A stretch of DNA of 41,241 bases from Halorubrum saccharovorum DSM 1137 (lineage in GTDB: Archaea; Halobacteriota; Halobacteria; Halobacteriales; Haloferacaceae). The translations under genes and the position numbers were made by a program. Below are positions 1 through 7,973 of this stretch, piece after piece. The stretch spans positions 136,590 through 177,830 of the forward strand of contig NZ_AOJE01000021.1 in the NCBI RefSeq assembly GCF_000337915.1, read 5' to 3'. Each line of letters starts with the position of its first letter. The first letter of the stretch is position 1. The notes beneath the pieces were generated by a model, which saw only the letters and a list, made by a program, of their open reading frames with translations, did not search any database and was not told the origin of the DNA.

Positions 1-59
1 CTGGAGTCGGCCGACCGGAGCGAAGCGACGGGAGGCCGACGAGGCTGGGGAGGTGTGAG

Positions 60-95
60 GTGCGGGCGGTGCGGTCGGTGCGGTCGGTGCGGTCG
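60..95. repeat. Short tandem repeat, 9-bp unit, about four copies
   Basis: The unit GTGCGGTCG occurs three times without change at 69-95, preceded by a one-mismatch copy at 60-68. It lies in the non-coding spacer left of the pheT 3' end. The unit length is a multiple of three, so long open frames appear across it, but I see no support for a gene here. Confidence 0.8.
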
Positions 96-187
96 GGTAG
101 GACTCAAAGGGGCAGTCGCGAGGACGACGCTCGGCGACGCAAGCACTGGAAGGAGCGAGCGTAGCGAGCGACTGAAGCGCGTGGTTC

Positions 188-288
188 GAGAGAGCGAAGC
201 TCTCTCGTCATCACGAAAGGCGCTCTGCGCCTTTCGAACGACAGCGAGCCGCGCGAGTCGTCGCGGCTGGGGCTTTGGAGGTCTTCAC
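188..288 (-). ncRNA. Candidate short leaderless transcript with two perfect hairpins
   Basis: A TATA-like box at 311-317 on the minus strand sits 26 bases before a GTG at 288-286, the spacing seen at leaderless haloarchaeal genes. The GTG opens a 25-codon frame (stop at 211-213). It is followed by a perfect hairpin with a 10-bp stem and 3-base loop at 214-236, and a second with an 8-bp stem and 3-base loop at 188-206. The two stem-loops could end the transcript or form a small RNA. The rest of 1-346 is low-complexity spacer with GAGCGAGCGTAGCGAGCG-like sequence and no gene I can support. Calling it RNA is inference; a dispersed repeat element is the main alternative. Confidence 0.25.
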
Positions 289-310
289 CGTCGATCCAGT
301 ATCAACGACC

Positions 311-317
311 TATAAAC
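311..317 (-). promoter_or_regulatory. TATA-like box pointing left, just after pheT
   Basis: The minus strand reads GTTTATA, a good match to a haloarchaeal TATA element, centred 26 bases before the GTG at 288. It lies 30 bases beyond the pheT stop, so it would drive transcription of the hairpin region and not of pheT. Confidence 0.35.
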
Positions 318-346
318 GCCCGACGGGAAACTTCGAGATCGAGTCC

Positions 347-2086
347 CTATTGGCCTAAAGCGTCGAGGTGGAACTCGAAGGCGGCGACGGGCACCTCCAG
401 GTCGTGTTCGACGAGGACGGCGGGGTGGACCTCGCCGATCACGCCGACCGGCTCGCCGTCGATCACGACTTCGGCGGTCCGACCGTCGATGAAGGAGGGG
501 TGCTCCGTGCGCGGCGTCTCCAGTTCCGCGCCGAAGTCGTCGCACACCGCCTGGAGGCGCCCCTTCGCGGTCTCGTAGGAGGCGTCGCGTCGGGCGACCG
601 CGCCGGCGACGTGACGGCGCTCGGCGACGTTCGTGTCCTCGCGATCGTCGCGCTCGGCCGCGAAGCCGACCTCCGCGATGTCCTGCGGGTACGCGTTGTG
701 GGTGTTGCGTTCGAGCAGCATCAGAAGCGACGGGAGCGCCCACGTCCGGAGCTGGGTGTACTCCTCGCTGTACGGCTCCGTGATCTCGACCGGCTCGCCG
801 GCGCCGAAGGCGTCGGCTCCCGCCCCCAGGTTCATCCGGTCGTAGTTCTCGGTCCCGCTCGTCATGTGGAAGTTGAGCAGGTCCTCGAAGCCGAGCCCGA
901 CGAGGCTGGTCCGGACCGCGTCCTCCAGCCGCGAGCGCTCGTGGCGCCCGCCGACTGTCCCCACGTCGGGGTAGCGCGGCTCCAAGTTGTCGAAGCCGTA
1001 CGCGCGTCCCACGTCGTCGACGAGGTCGAGCGGGTGGAGCACGTCGACGCGGTACGGCGGGATCTCCACCTCGTAGGTCACGTCCTCGTCGAGCGTGTAG
1101 GAGGCGTCGAGGCCGGCGCGCTCGAAGCAGTCGACGACCTCCTCGGGCTCGAAGTCGACGCCGAGGAGGGTCTCGATCCGGTCGTGGCTCACCGACTTCT
1201 CGTCGGTGTCGAGGTTCGGGCGGACGAGCTCCGCGCCGTACTCGCTCGGGGCGGTCGCGCCGTCGGCGTAGTGCACCTCGACCTCCTCGATCGTCGCGCC
1301 GCGGGCGGAGAGCGCGTAACAGATGATGTTGCACATCCGGTCGATCGTCCACTGGTCGGTGCCGGTGAGCTCGACGAACAGCTCGCGCGAGCCCGTCGTC
1401 ACCTCGGTGCGCTTCCCGTTGATGACCGGCGGGAACGAGAAGAGACCGAGCTCGTCGTAGATCGCGGGGTACCGCTCTAAGTCGTCGACGAGGTCGGCGT
1501 ACGTCCGCCCCGTGTCGTGTTCGGCGAGCACCTCGTCCGGCGTCAGCTCGTCGTTCGAATCGAGCGGGACGAACGCGTCGCCGTCGGGGTCGACGCCGCG
1601 GTAGGTGATCGACGGCTCCGCGCCCTCCTGGAGCGGCGCGCCCTTGACCATCGCCAGGTCGTGGATCCCGATGGCGCCCTTCGCGCGGCCGCGCCCCATC
1701 GTCGCGTGGAGCTTCTCCTGCAGCTGGATCAGCGAGTCGAGCGCGCCCTCGTCGAGGTCGACGCCGCGGACCACGGCGCCGGTGACGTACGGGCGCTCGT
1801 CCGGGACCGACTCGGCGACCTCGATCGTCCACTCGGGGTCGTTGGTCTCGGGGACGTAGACGCCGCGGTCGTCGCCGTAGTGGTAGCGCAGCGAGCGCGC
1901 GACGCCCTCGACGGAGAGCCGGTCGAGCCGGTCGGGCGCGAACTCGAACTGGAGGAGCCCGTCGTCGGTCTCCCCTTCGAACTCCAGGCCGAGCCCGAAC
2001 AGGTCCTGCTTGAACTCGTCGTCGCTCGTGTCGGTGCGGCCGGTGAGCCCGCGCAGCTCGTCGGTGTCGATGTCGACGACGGGCAT
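347..2086 (-). CDS. pheT: Phenylalanyl-tRNA synthetase beta subunit
   Basis: The 579-residue product is the beta subunit of the cytosolic (alpha-beta)2 enzyme that charges tRNA-Phe; 579 residues is normal for the shorter archaeal/eukaryotic-type subunit. The start MPVVDIDTDELRGLTG was chosen because its ATG overlaps the stop of the upstream pheS gene by one base (TGATG), giving translational coupling, and the N-terminus matches the archaeal family. A B3/B4-like region follows mid-protein (around TDQWTIDRMCNIICYAL), then the B5-like and catalytic-core-like C-terminal part that in the alpha subunit binds substrate but here is structural. There is no bacterial anticodon-binding domain at the C-terminus, as expected for archaea. 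It is the second gene of a pheS-pheT operon. Confidence 0.95.
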   Translation of the reverse strand: MPVVDIDTDELRGLTGRTDTSDDEFKQDLFGLGLEFEGETDDGLLQFEFAPDRLDRLSVEGVARSLRYHYGDDRGVYVPETNDPEWTIEVAESVPDERPYVTGAVVRGVDLDEGALDSLIQLQEKLHATMGRGRAKGAIGIHDLAMVKGAPLQEGAEPSITYRGVDPDGDAFVPLDSNDELTPDEVLAEHDTGRTYADLVDDLERYPAIYDELGLFSFPPVINGKRTEVTTGSRELFVELTGTDQWTIDRMCNIICYALSARGATIEEVEVHYADGATAPSEYGAELVRPNLDTDEKSVSHDRIETLLGVDFEPEEVVDCFERAGLDASYTLDEDVTYEVEIPPYRVDVLHPLDLVDDVGRAYGFDNLEPRYPDVGTVGGRHERSRLEDAVRTSLVGLGFEDLLNFHMTSGTENYDRMNLGAGADAFGAGEPVEITEPYSEEYTQLRTWALPSLLMLLERNTHNAYPQDIAEVGFAAERDDREDTNVAERRHVAGAVARRDASYETAKGRLQAVCDDFGAELETPRTEHPSFIDGRTAEVVIDGEPVGVIGEVHPAVLVEHDLEVPVAAFEFHLDALGQ

Positions 2087-3594
2087 CAGTAGCTCACCTC
2101 CGCGTCCCGCAGGAACTCGATGTCGGCCAGCGTCCCGTGGAGGTCGCGGATGTCCTCCGCACCGGTGGTGAGCATGGCGAGTCGCTCTAAGGCGAGCCCC
2201 CACGCCATCACGTCGCAGTCGACGCCGAGCGGGCCGGTGACCTCCTCGCGGAAGACGCCGGAGTTGCCGATCTCGATCTCCTCGCCCGTCTCGGGGTGTT
2301 CCCCGAACAGCTCGAAGGACGGCTCCGTGTACGGGTTGTAGTGCGGTTTAAACCGGATGTCCGTAATTCCGAACTGCCGGTAGAACTCCTCGAAGGTACC
2401 CATCAGGTCACGCACCGAGAGGTCCTCGGCCATCACCCACCCCTCGATCTGGAAGAACTCAAGGAGGTGCGTCGGGTCGAGGGTGTCGTTGCGGTACACC
2501 TTCTCGACGGAGAAGTAGCGCTGCGGCGGCTCCAGTTCGGCGCCCGCGATCCCGGAGAGATAGCGCATCGACAGCGAGGTGGTGTGGCCCCGCAGGGCGA
2601 CCTCGCGGGCGAACTCCTGGGACCACGGCGAGTGGTAGCCGTCGCCGTCCTCGCCCCAGCCGTCGCGGTGGGCCGCCTCGACGCGGGCCATCAGTTCGTC
2701 CGGAATCCCCTCCATCGGCGGCACGTCCAGCGCGAACCGGTCCCAGTGGGTCCGGGCCGGGTGGTCCTGCGGCATGAACAGGCAGTCGTTGATCCAGAAG
2801 TCGCTGTCGGCGTGGGGTCCCTCCATCTCCTGAAACCCCATCCCGACCAGCACGTCCTTCACGCGGTCCGCAGTCCGGCGGAGGACGTGTTTCCGACCGC
2901 CCCGCGTCGTCGGCGCGTCGGCCTCGACGTTGTACTCGGAGAACTCCACGTCGCGCCACTCGCCGCTGGCGAGCAGCTCCGGGGTGACCTGTGAGACCGT
3001 CTCCGTCGTCTCGACGGCCGTCATCAGGGCGTCGACGCCGTCGTCGGTGAGGGTGACCGCCCGGGTCACCGACTCGCCGCGGTCGACGAGCCCGCGGGAG
3101 TCGAGCTGATCGAGCACCGCCTCGTCGACTGCGGGGTCGTCGCCGTCGGCGAGCGCCGCGAGCGCGGCGGCCTCGGGGTCGGCGTCCGGGTCCGCGTCCG
3201 GGTCGACGGTTAGCTCGCCGGAGTCGATCGTCCCGAACCCCTTGCGCGCGAAGTTCGAGAGCGCGATGTCGACCTCGGGACCGTCGAGGCCGGCCTCGCC
3301 GATGACCCGTCCCATCGAGACCGCGGCCTCGTCCGCGTCGAGCGCGAGCCCGGCGCGGTAGAGCCGCGTTTCGGGGAGTGCGTCGTCGACGTACCGCCGA
3401 CCCTCGTCGGTGAGGCCGAGGGTCTCGGCGGCGGTCTCGACGACGGACAGGAGCCCCTCGTCGCGGAGATCGAACGCGGCACCGGTGACCGTCTCGGGTT
3501 TCAGGCCGGTCTCCGCCGCGATCTCGTCTATCGTCCGTTCGTCCGTCGCGCTCGCGGCCTCGAGGACCGCGAGCTGTCGTTCCGGGAGTCGCAT
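2086..3594 (-). CDS. pheS: Phenylalanyl-tRNA synthetase alpha subunit
   Basis: The 502-residue product is the catalytic subunit, forming Phe-AMP and transferring Phe to tRNA-Phe. The start MRLPERQLAVLEAASA was preferred over longer upstream frames because what lies before it is arginine/serine-rich and unlike the family. The first 80 or so residues form winged-helix-like segments, as in archaeal PheS. Class II motifs follow: a GPHADSDFWINDCLFMPQDH segment, the motif 2 stretch RYFSVEKVYRNDTLDPTHL, and motif 3 near the C-terminus (DVMAWGLALERLAM). The gene is the first of the operon and shares one base with pheT. Its 5' region faces the HalOD1 gene. Confidence 0.96.
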   Translation of the reverse strand: MRLPERQLAVLEAASATDERTIDEIAAETGLKPETVTGAAFDLRDEGLLSVVETAAETLGLTDEGRRYVDDALPETRLYRAGLALDADEAAVSMGRVIGEAGLDGPEVDIALSNFARKGFGTIDSGELTVDPDADPDADPEAAALAALADGDDPAVDEAVLDQLDSRGLVDRGESVTRAVTLTDDGVDALMTAVETTETVSQVTPELLASGEWRDVEFSEYNVEADAPTTRGGRKHVLRRTADRVKDVLVGMGFQEMEGPHADSDFWINDCLFMPQDHPARTHWDRFALDVPPMEGIPDELMARVEAAHRDGWGEDGDGYHSPWSQEFAREVALRGHTTSLSMRYLSGIAGAELEPPQRYFSVEKVYRNDTLDPTHLLEFFQIEGWVMAEDLSVRDLMGTFEEFYRQFGITDIRFKPHYNPYTEPSFELFGEHPETGEEIEIGNSGVFREEVTGPLGVDCDVMAWGLALERLAMLTTGAEDIRDLHGTLADIEFLRDAEVSY

Positions 3595-3930
3595 TCGAGT
3601 TGTGTGTATAGGCGTCTGGCTGGTTGGTAACGGTTCCGGCACGTCGCCGTCGCAGGGCGACGAACGGGGAGTTCCCGTCGCCGTCGCCGCGACGCCCGCC
3701 GATCGGCCCGGTTTCATCGCCCCGACGCGGGGCGGATCCGCCGCGCGCGACTCACGCGAAAACGAACCCGAACGCGTCACCGTCGGCTCCGCGAGCGATA
3801 CCCGGTCCGGCGCGTTCGAGTGCCATGCAACCGCATGGCGATCGATCGGATATAGGCGTCTCGCCCTCCGAGATATCAGATCAGATAAACGCAAGGATAG
3901 GTTTATACATGTATTCGACGCCTAATCAGT
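3595..3930. other. Divergent intergenic region between pheS and the HalOD1 gene
   Basis: There are 336 bases without a convincing gene. It holds the HalOD1 promoter at its right end. For pheS no box lies at leaderless distance; a minus-strand TTTATC-like element near 3886-3892 could drive a transcript with a long leader. The 11-mer TATAGGCGTCT occurs twice in the same direction (3607-3617 and 3851-3861); on the pheS strand both read AGACGCCTATA, so they could be duplicated TATA-type elements. Confidence 0.5.
3902..3908 (+). promoter_or_regulatory. TATA box of the HalOD1 gene
   Basis: TTTATAC lies 26 bases before the ATG at 3931, with a purine-rich BRE-like stretch (CGCAAGGATAG) just upstream. 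The spacing predicts a transcript that begins at or next to the ATG. Confidence 0.7.
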
Positions 3931-4236
3931 ATGAGCAGCGCAACGGCGGACTCTCAGAGCCACGATCCGGTCCCGGAGTCGGTTCGCGTCGAGCACGGTG
4001 ACCCCGGCCGGTCGCCGAGCCGCGCCGTCGTCGAGGCCGTCGCCGGGGCCGCAGGCGTCGAGCCGGTCGAGCTCGCCGACGAGGCCGGGATCGTTCTCTA
4101 CGATCACTTCGACTTGGACGCGCTGGACAGGCTCGTGGCCAGCCATCCCGGAACCACCATCGACATCTCGCTGTCCGTCCCCGGCTACGAGATCAGCGTC
4201 GACGCGACGGCGGTCGTCGCCGAGCCCGCCCGATAG
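3931..4236 (+). CDS. HalOD1 output domain protein
   Basis: This small acidic protein of 101 residues is almost entirely a HalOD1 domain, a haloarchaeal output domain found alone or at the end of signalling proteins. The pattern S-x-AVVEAVA-x-A-x-GV-x-P-x-ELAD around residues 28-50, then Y-DHFDLDALDRL and a final beta-rich segment (DISLSVPGYEISVDATAVV), is typical. No catalytic residues, signal peptide or membrane segment are seen. The start is supported by the TATA box 26 bases upstream. It is a single-gene unit between pheS (divergent) and a membrane protein gene (convergent). Its role in the cell is not known; involvement in regulation is inferred from the family only. Confidence 0.85.
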   Translation: MSSATADSQSHDPVPESVRVEHGDPGRSPSRAVVEAVAGAAGVEPVELADEAGIVLYDHFDLDALDRLVASHPGTTIDISLSVPGYEISVDATAVVAEPAR

Positions 4237-4263
4237 CCCATCGAAGGGGCTCCGAACGGCGTG

Positions 4264-4974
4264 TCACGCCGCCTCCGACCCTTCTCTCTCCCGCAGTGTC
4301 GCGATCCGATCGCCGAGCGGCGGCTGCACCTCGAACCACGTCGACCAGTCGCCGGTCTCCGGTTCGACTCCGCGGATCGCCGCCACGCGCTCGAACGCGT
4401 CGGCGACGCGACCCGCGCCGACCGCGTCCGCGGCCCGGTCGTCGGCCGCGTACTGCACCCGCCGCCCGACCCAGAACGCCGCGAGCCCGACCGCGACCAG
4501 CGACGCGAACCCCGCGTCGAACGGCACCGTCGCGGTGACGATCGCCGCCAACACGCCGACCACCGCCGCGACCGCGACGGCTCGGAACTCTCCGTAGTAC
4601 GTCTCGACGCGGCCGGCTTCGGCCGCGAGGAGACCGATCGCGACGTCGTCGTCGATGTCGTCGAGCACCGCCTCCGAGAGGAACAGCACGCGCCGACGGG
4701 GCGGACCGCGGACGGCGACATCGATGGGACCGACGCCGTCGCTTCCGGGCTCGCGCCCCGATTCGCCCCCGCCGGCCTCGTCCGCACCGCGGCGCTCGAT
4801 CGCGATCCGGTCCACGTCGAGCCCGGCCGTCTCTCGGAGGTAGTCGAGGCGGCCGCGCTCGGCGTCGGTCGGCTCCCGGAGGTCGCGGAACCGGTCGGCC
4901 GCGTACAGCGGACCGACCTCGACGGCGAGGACCGTCAGAACGGCGACGCCGACGAGCAGGACGGCCGTAAGCAT
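4264..4974 (-). CDS. Membrane protein resembling an M48 protease without its zinc site
   Basis: The 236-residue protein has an N-terminal membrane segment (residues 1-20) and a hydrophobic hairpin at 131-170. Its layout matches HtpX/M48 proteases: a LSEAVLDDIDDDVAIGLLA segment like the one before the protease zinc motif, a hydrophobic hairpin, a YAADDRAADAVG stretch like the M48 EYEADRRA segment, and a C-terminal PPLGDRIATL resembling the usual HPPLEERI. The catalytic HExxH is replaced by A118-E119-A-G-R122, and the third-ligand Glu position appears to be Gln174. I infer a pseudoprotease or a substrate/partner-binding protein. A TATA-like element near 5001-5005 fits a leaderless start at 4974. 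It lies 85 bases from the end of the ATPase gene, on the same strand. Confidence 0.6.
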   Translation of the reverse strand: MLTAVLLVGVAVLTVLAVEVGPLYAADRFRDLREPTDAERGRLDYLRETAGLDVDRIAIERRGADEAGGGESGREPGSDGVGPIDVAVRGPPRRRVLFLSEAVLDDIDDDVAIGLLAAEAGRVETYYGEFRAVAVAAVVGVLAAIVTATVPFDAGFASLVAVGLAAFWVGRRVQYAADDRAADAVGAGRVADAFERVAAIRGVEPETGDWSTWFEVQPPLGDRIATLREREGSEAA

Positions 4975-5000
4975 CGTCAGCGAGTCCGTCCCGGAGCGGT

Positions 5001-5005
5001 AAAAA
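5001..5005 (-). promoter_or_regulatory. TATA-like element for the pseudoprotease gene
   Basis: The minus strand reads CTTTTTACC centred about 29 bases before the ATG at 4974, the usual distance for a leaderless haloarchaeal transcript. Confidence 0.45.
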
Positions 5006-5059
5006 GGCGCGATTTCGCGGGCCGTCGGGAGAGCGCGGGGCGCCGCGGGCTCGGCCCCG

Positions 5060-5710
5060 TCAGTCGGGCACCCGCTGGGCGAGTTCGCGGATCGCTTCCG
5101 CCGCGGCGCTGTCGGGGGCGGTCTCGACGACCGGTCGCTCCTCGGCGACGGAACGACCGACTCGGGGGTCGGCGGGGACCACCGACGCGGGCGCGCCGAG
5201 CGCGTCGGCGATCGCGTCGACCGGCGGCTCCTCGGTCACGCGGTTGACCGCGCAGCCGACGAGTCCGGCGTCGAGCTCGCGGGCGAGCGCTCGGGTCCGG
5301 ATCGCGTCGGCCAGCGCGAACGCCCGCGGCGACACGACGAGCAGGCAGGCGTCCGCGACCGCGAGCGGGACGCCGGCGTCCGCGCGCCGCCCCGCGGGAC
5401 AGTCGAGGACGACGGTGCCGCGCTCCCGTTCGAGCGCCGCCACCGCGGCGTCGAGCCGCCGGAGGTCCGCCGCTCGCGCGCCGGCGAGGGTCCGACCGCA
5501 GGGAACGATGTCGACCGCGCCGACGCGCAGCGTTTCGATCGGGTCGGCCGCGCCGGCGAGCGCGTCGTGGAGGTCCGGACCGCGGCCGCCTGGGAGGTCG
5601 GCCATCCCGAGGTCGGCGTCGACGACGACCGCGTCGAGCGCGGCGGCGACGTTGTACGCGAGCGTCGTCTTCCCGACGCCGCCCTTCCCGCCGGCGACCG
5701 CGAGGATCAC
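5060..5710 (-). CDS. MinD/ParA-family P-loop ATPase
   Basis: The 216-residue protein begins with a deviant Walker A motif, GGKGGVGKTTLAYNVA (residues 7-22), with the signature lysine before the GG typical of MinD/ParA ATPases. The switch I region VVDADLGMADLP and a Walker B-like VVLDCPAG follow. The product is somewhat short for MinD, and I see no C-terminal amphipathic membrane-targeting helix. Its start overlaps the stop of the upstream coiled-coil gene by four bases, so the two are very likely translated together and may act together. Haloarchaea carry several MinD paralogues; which cargo or partner this one positions cannot be read from sequence. Confidence 0.85.
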   Translation of the reverse strand: MILAVAGGKGGVGKTTLAYNVAAALDAVVVDADLGMADLPGGRGPDLHDALAGAADPIETLRVGAVDIVPCGRTLAGARAADLRRLDAAVAALERERGTVVLDCPAGRRADAGVPLAVADACLLVVSPRAFALADAIRTRALARELDAGLVGCAVNRVTEEPPVDAIADALGAPASVVPADPRVGRSVAEERPVVETAPDSAAAEAIRELAQRVPD

Positions 5711-6516
5711 GCGAGCCGCTCCAGCGCCGCGACCGGCGCGTCGGTCGCCTCCGCGCGCGCCGCGAGCGCTGACGCGCGCTCGCTCAGCTCCCGGAGCCGC
5801 GCCGCGTCCGCGGCGACGCGCTCGTCGAGCCCGGAGAGTCCCTCGACGCCGTCGGCCTCCGCGACCGCCTCCGTCGCGGTTGCCAAGTCGGCGTCGGTTA
5901 ACCGCTCCGCCCGGTCGATCCGTTCCTCGACCGTGTTCAGTCGGGCGTCCACCGCGTCGGACCAGTTCGTCGGTTCCCCCGGCGGCGGTCCGAGAGCGGC
6001 AGAGTCGACGGGCGGTTCGTCCGCGTCGACCGCATCGACGACGTCAGCACCGCTTCCGCCGGTGTGGGCCGAATCATCCGAGTCGTCCTCCGGGTCCGGA
6101 TCGCCGAACCCGATCGCCTCGCCCGCGACCGCGTCCCTCGGCGGGCGGTGGTCGCCGAGCCGCCGAAGGGCCTCGGCCGTCGCCGACGCCGCTCCGTCGT
6201 CCCTCCCGCCGAGTCCCGCGTCTCCCGACTCCGCCGTCGGATCGACCGCCGCCACCTCGGCGACCTCGACCGGCGGATCGGCCGGCGGAGCGCGGGCCGC
6301 GAAGCCGAACGCCCGCCGTTCCCCGGGGTCGAGACGCAGCGTCACGCCCGATTCGTCCCACCCGTCCTCCGGAACGCCGCCTCGCCGCGGCGGGAGTACG
6401 GGGGCGCCGAGCCGGCTCTCGATCCGGACGCGTCGCGGGACGGCGTCGTCGTTGCGCGCGCGACACCGAACCAGCGACACGCCCCCTTCCCGGTCGACGT
6501 TCCACCCGAAGTCCAT
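5707..6516 (-). CDS. Hypothetical haloarchaeal protein with N-terminal beta domain and C-terminal coiled coil, partner of the MinD-like ATPase
   Basis: The 269-residue acidic protein has three parts: a beta-strand-rich N-terminal domain (residues 1-95, with a DPGERRAFGFAARAPP segment that resembles domains measuring or binding extracellular or envelope partners only loosely), a disordered Asp/Pro/Ser-rich linker, and a C-terminal helical region with heptad-like spacing (from about residue 185, VEERIDRAERL onward). The start MDFGWNVDREGG was chosen because a TATA-like box lies 27 bases before it; a longer frame begins eight codons upstream. The four-base overlap with the MinD-like ATPase gene suggests a dedicated partner or cargo adaptor. 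I do not recognise a named family. Confidence 0.7.
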   Translation of the reverse strand: MDFGWNVDREGGVSLVRCRARNDDAVPRRVRIESRLGAPVLPPRRGGVPEDGWDESGVTLRLDPGERRAFGFAARAPPADPPVEVAEVAAVDPTAESGDAGLGGRDDGAASATAEALRRLGDHRPPRDAVAGEAIGFGDPDPEDDSDDSAHTGGSGADVVDAVDADEPPVDSAALGPPPGEPTNWSDAVDARLNTVEERIDRAERLTDADLATATEAVAEADGVEGLSGLDERVAADAARLRELSERASALAARAEATDAPVAALERLA

Positions 6517-6540
6517 ACGCCGGGTGCCGCGGTATCGCAC

Positions 6541-6546
6541 TTAAAC
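6541..6546 (-). promoter_or_regulatory. TATA box of the coiled-coil/MinD-like operon
   Basis: The minus strand reads GTTTAAG about 27 bases before the ATG at 6516, consistent with a leaderless transcript carrying both genes. Confidence 0.5.
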
Positions 6547-6614
6547 TGCGGGCGAGGTGCGAGTGAAATGCGAGGCGGTGACCGGGCGAGCCCGCGAGCG
6601 CGGTGGGAGAATCG

Positions 6615-6620
6615 CTTATT
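6615..6620 (+). promoter_or_regulatory. TATA box of the 6644 nuclease-like gene
   Basis: CTTATT lies about 26 bases before the ATG at 6644. Together with the box at 6541-6546 it makes a compact divergent promoter region. Confidence 0.5.
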
Positions 6621-6643
6621 GTCCGCGAGGGTGTGCCACCCGT

Positions 6644-7807
6644 ATGAACGAGCCGGCGGTGTTCGACCGCGTGGTGACCGCGCTCGACGAGCGGAACTAC
6701 GAGCCGCTGGTCCACGTTCCGGAGGCGCACAGCGACGCGTACGCGGACGTGCTCGACCGCTGTCGCCGCCACGAGATCGCGATTCGCGGGCGGTACCCCG
6801 ACGTGCTCGGCTTCACCGACGCGAACCGCGTGTTCGCGATCGAGGTGAAGGGGTCGACGAACCTCCTGCGGGGCATCGGACAGGCGCTGACCTACCAGCA
6901 GGGCGCGCACGTGTCGTACCTCGCCGGCCACGGCGACGCCGTGCGGCCGCACGCCGATCTGCTCCGCTCGAAGGGGATCGGTGTCATCGGCGTCGACGAG
7001 GACGGGGCGACCGCGTGGCGCTCGCCCCCGAGCGCGGAGTCGACCGCGGAGGCCGCGGACATCGAGGGGCAGCTGTCCCTCCGGCTCCGCGGCAACGAGT
7101 TCGGCGGCGACATCACGACGCTGAGCCTCGCGCAGCCCTTGAACTACTTCGCGCCGGTCGTCGCCCTCGACCGGTACGGCCCCCTCGCACGCGACGAGAT
7201 CGTCGACGCGATCGCCGACGAGTACGGGTTCGGCGCCGGCGGCGAGACCGTCGCGAGCGCGCGCACCCTCGGACTGGTCTCGGCGGGGTCGCCCCACGAA
7301 CTGACCGATCAGGGGGAGCTGGCCGCGACGGTGCTTCGCGGGCACGGGATCGAGGACCTCGACGACCTGCGCCTGACGAAGGAGGACGTCGGTCGGCGCA
7401 CCGTCGCCGAGGTCCACCCGCCGCTCGCGGTCCTCCTCCGGAACTCCTTCGTCAGACACCCCGAGTTCGGGCTGCTGCTCGACGCGCTCCGGAAGGAGGG
7501 ACCGCGAGTCCACTTCCTCGATCTCGTCGAGCGGCTGGTCCGCGAGTACCCGAACGTCTTCCTGAGCGCGTTCTGCACGACTCGCGGCGCGGCCCGCGCC
7601 CGAGAGCTGATCGAGCGCGGTGAGACGGCCCGACTCTACCGGGAACGAGGCGTCTGGACGGACGTGATCCGCACCAACGTCCTGTTCAACTTCGTCCAGC
7701 AGCTGAAACACGTCGGCGTCCTCGCACCCGACACGCGCAGCCACAGCGGCGCGATCGCCGAGTACGACCCCGACGCGAAGCCGTGGATCGTCGCGGCCGT
7801 GGAGTGA
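6644..7807 (+). CDS. PD-(D/E)XK nuclease-like protein with winged-helix-like C-terminus
   Basis: The 387-residue protein has a restriction-endonuclease-like core near its N-terminus: D53 in RYPDVLGF, then E67 and K69 in FAIEVKGS, giving D-x13-E-x-K, followed by a helix (LLRGIGQALTYQQGA) and a beta strand with GVIGVD, the order of PD-(D/E)XK enzymes. From about residue 165 the protein is helical, with winged-helix-like stretches (RYGPLARDEIVDAIADEYGF and a later ARARELIERGETARLYRERG). The start follows a TATA box at leaderless distance. It ends 166 bases before brxA on the same strand, so it may be a separately promoted member of the defence island, or a chromosomal neighbour. Cleavage activity is inferred from the motif; substrate is unknown. 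Confidence 0.65.
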   Translation: MNEPAVFDRVVTALDERNYEPLVHVPEAHSDAYADVLDRCRRHEIAIRGRYPDVLGFTDANRVFAIEVKGSTNLLRGIGQALTYQQGAHVSYLAGHGDAVRPHADLLRSKGIGVIGVDEDGATAWRSPPSAESTAEAADIEGQLSLRLRGNEFGGDITTLSLAQPLNYFAPVVALDRYGPLARDEIVDAIADEYGFGAGGETVASARTLGLVSAGSPHELTDQGELAATVLRGHGIEDLDDLRLTKEDVGRRTVAEVHPPLAVLLRNSFVRHPEFGLLLDALRKEGPRVHFLDLVERLVREYPNVFLSAFCTTRGAARARELIERGETARLYRERGVWTDVIRTNVLFNFVQQLKHVGVLAPDTRSHSGAIAEYDPDAKPWIVAAVE

Positions 7808-7938
7808 CGGCCCCGACATCGGAGCGGGGCTCTGAATCGGTCCAAACGGCCGGTACATCTCACTCCACGCCAGGAATCGGAATGTCGCCAGACGGCTCTC
7901 GAGTCGCATACCCGCCGAGAACGCGGTTGGTCAATGAC

Positions 7939-7946
7939 AAATAGTA
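7939..7946 (+). promoter_or_regulatory. Probable promoter of the BREX operon
   Basis: AAATAGTA lies about 30 bases before the brxA ATG at 7974, in a locally AT-rich stretch. brxA, brxC1, brxB and brxC2 overlap one another, so this element probably drives at least the first four genes. Confidence 0.45.
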
Positions 7947-7973
7947 AAGTGGGTCGGTTGAATCCACCATCGT

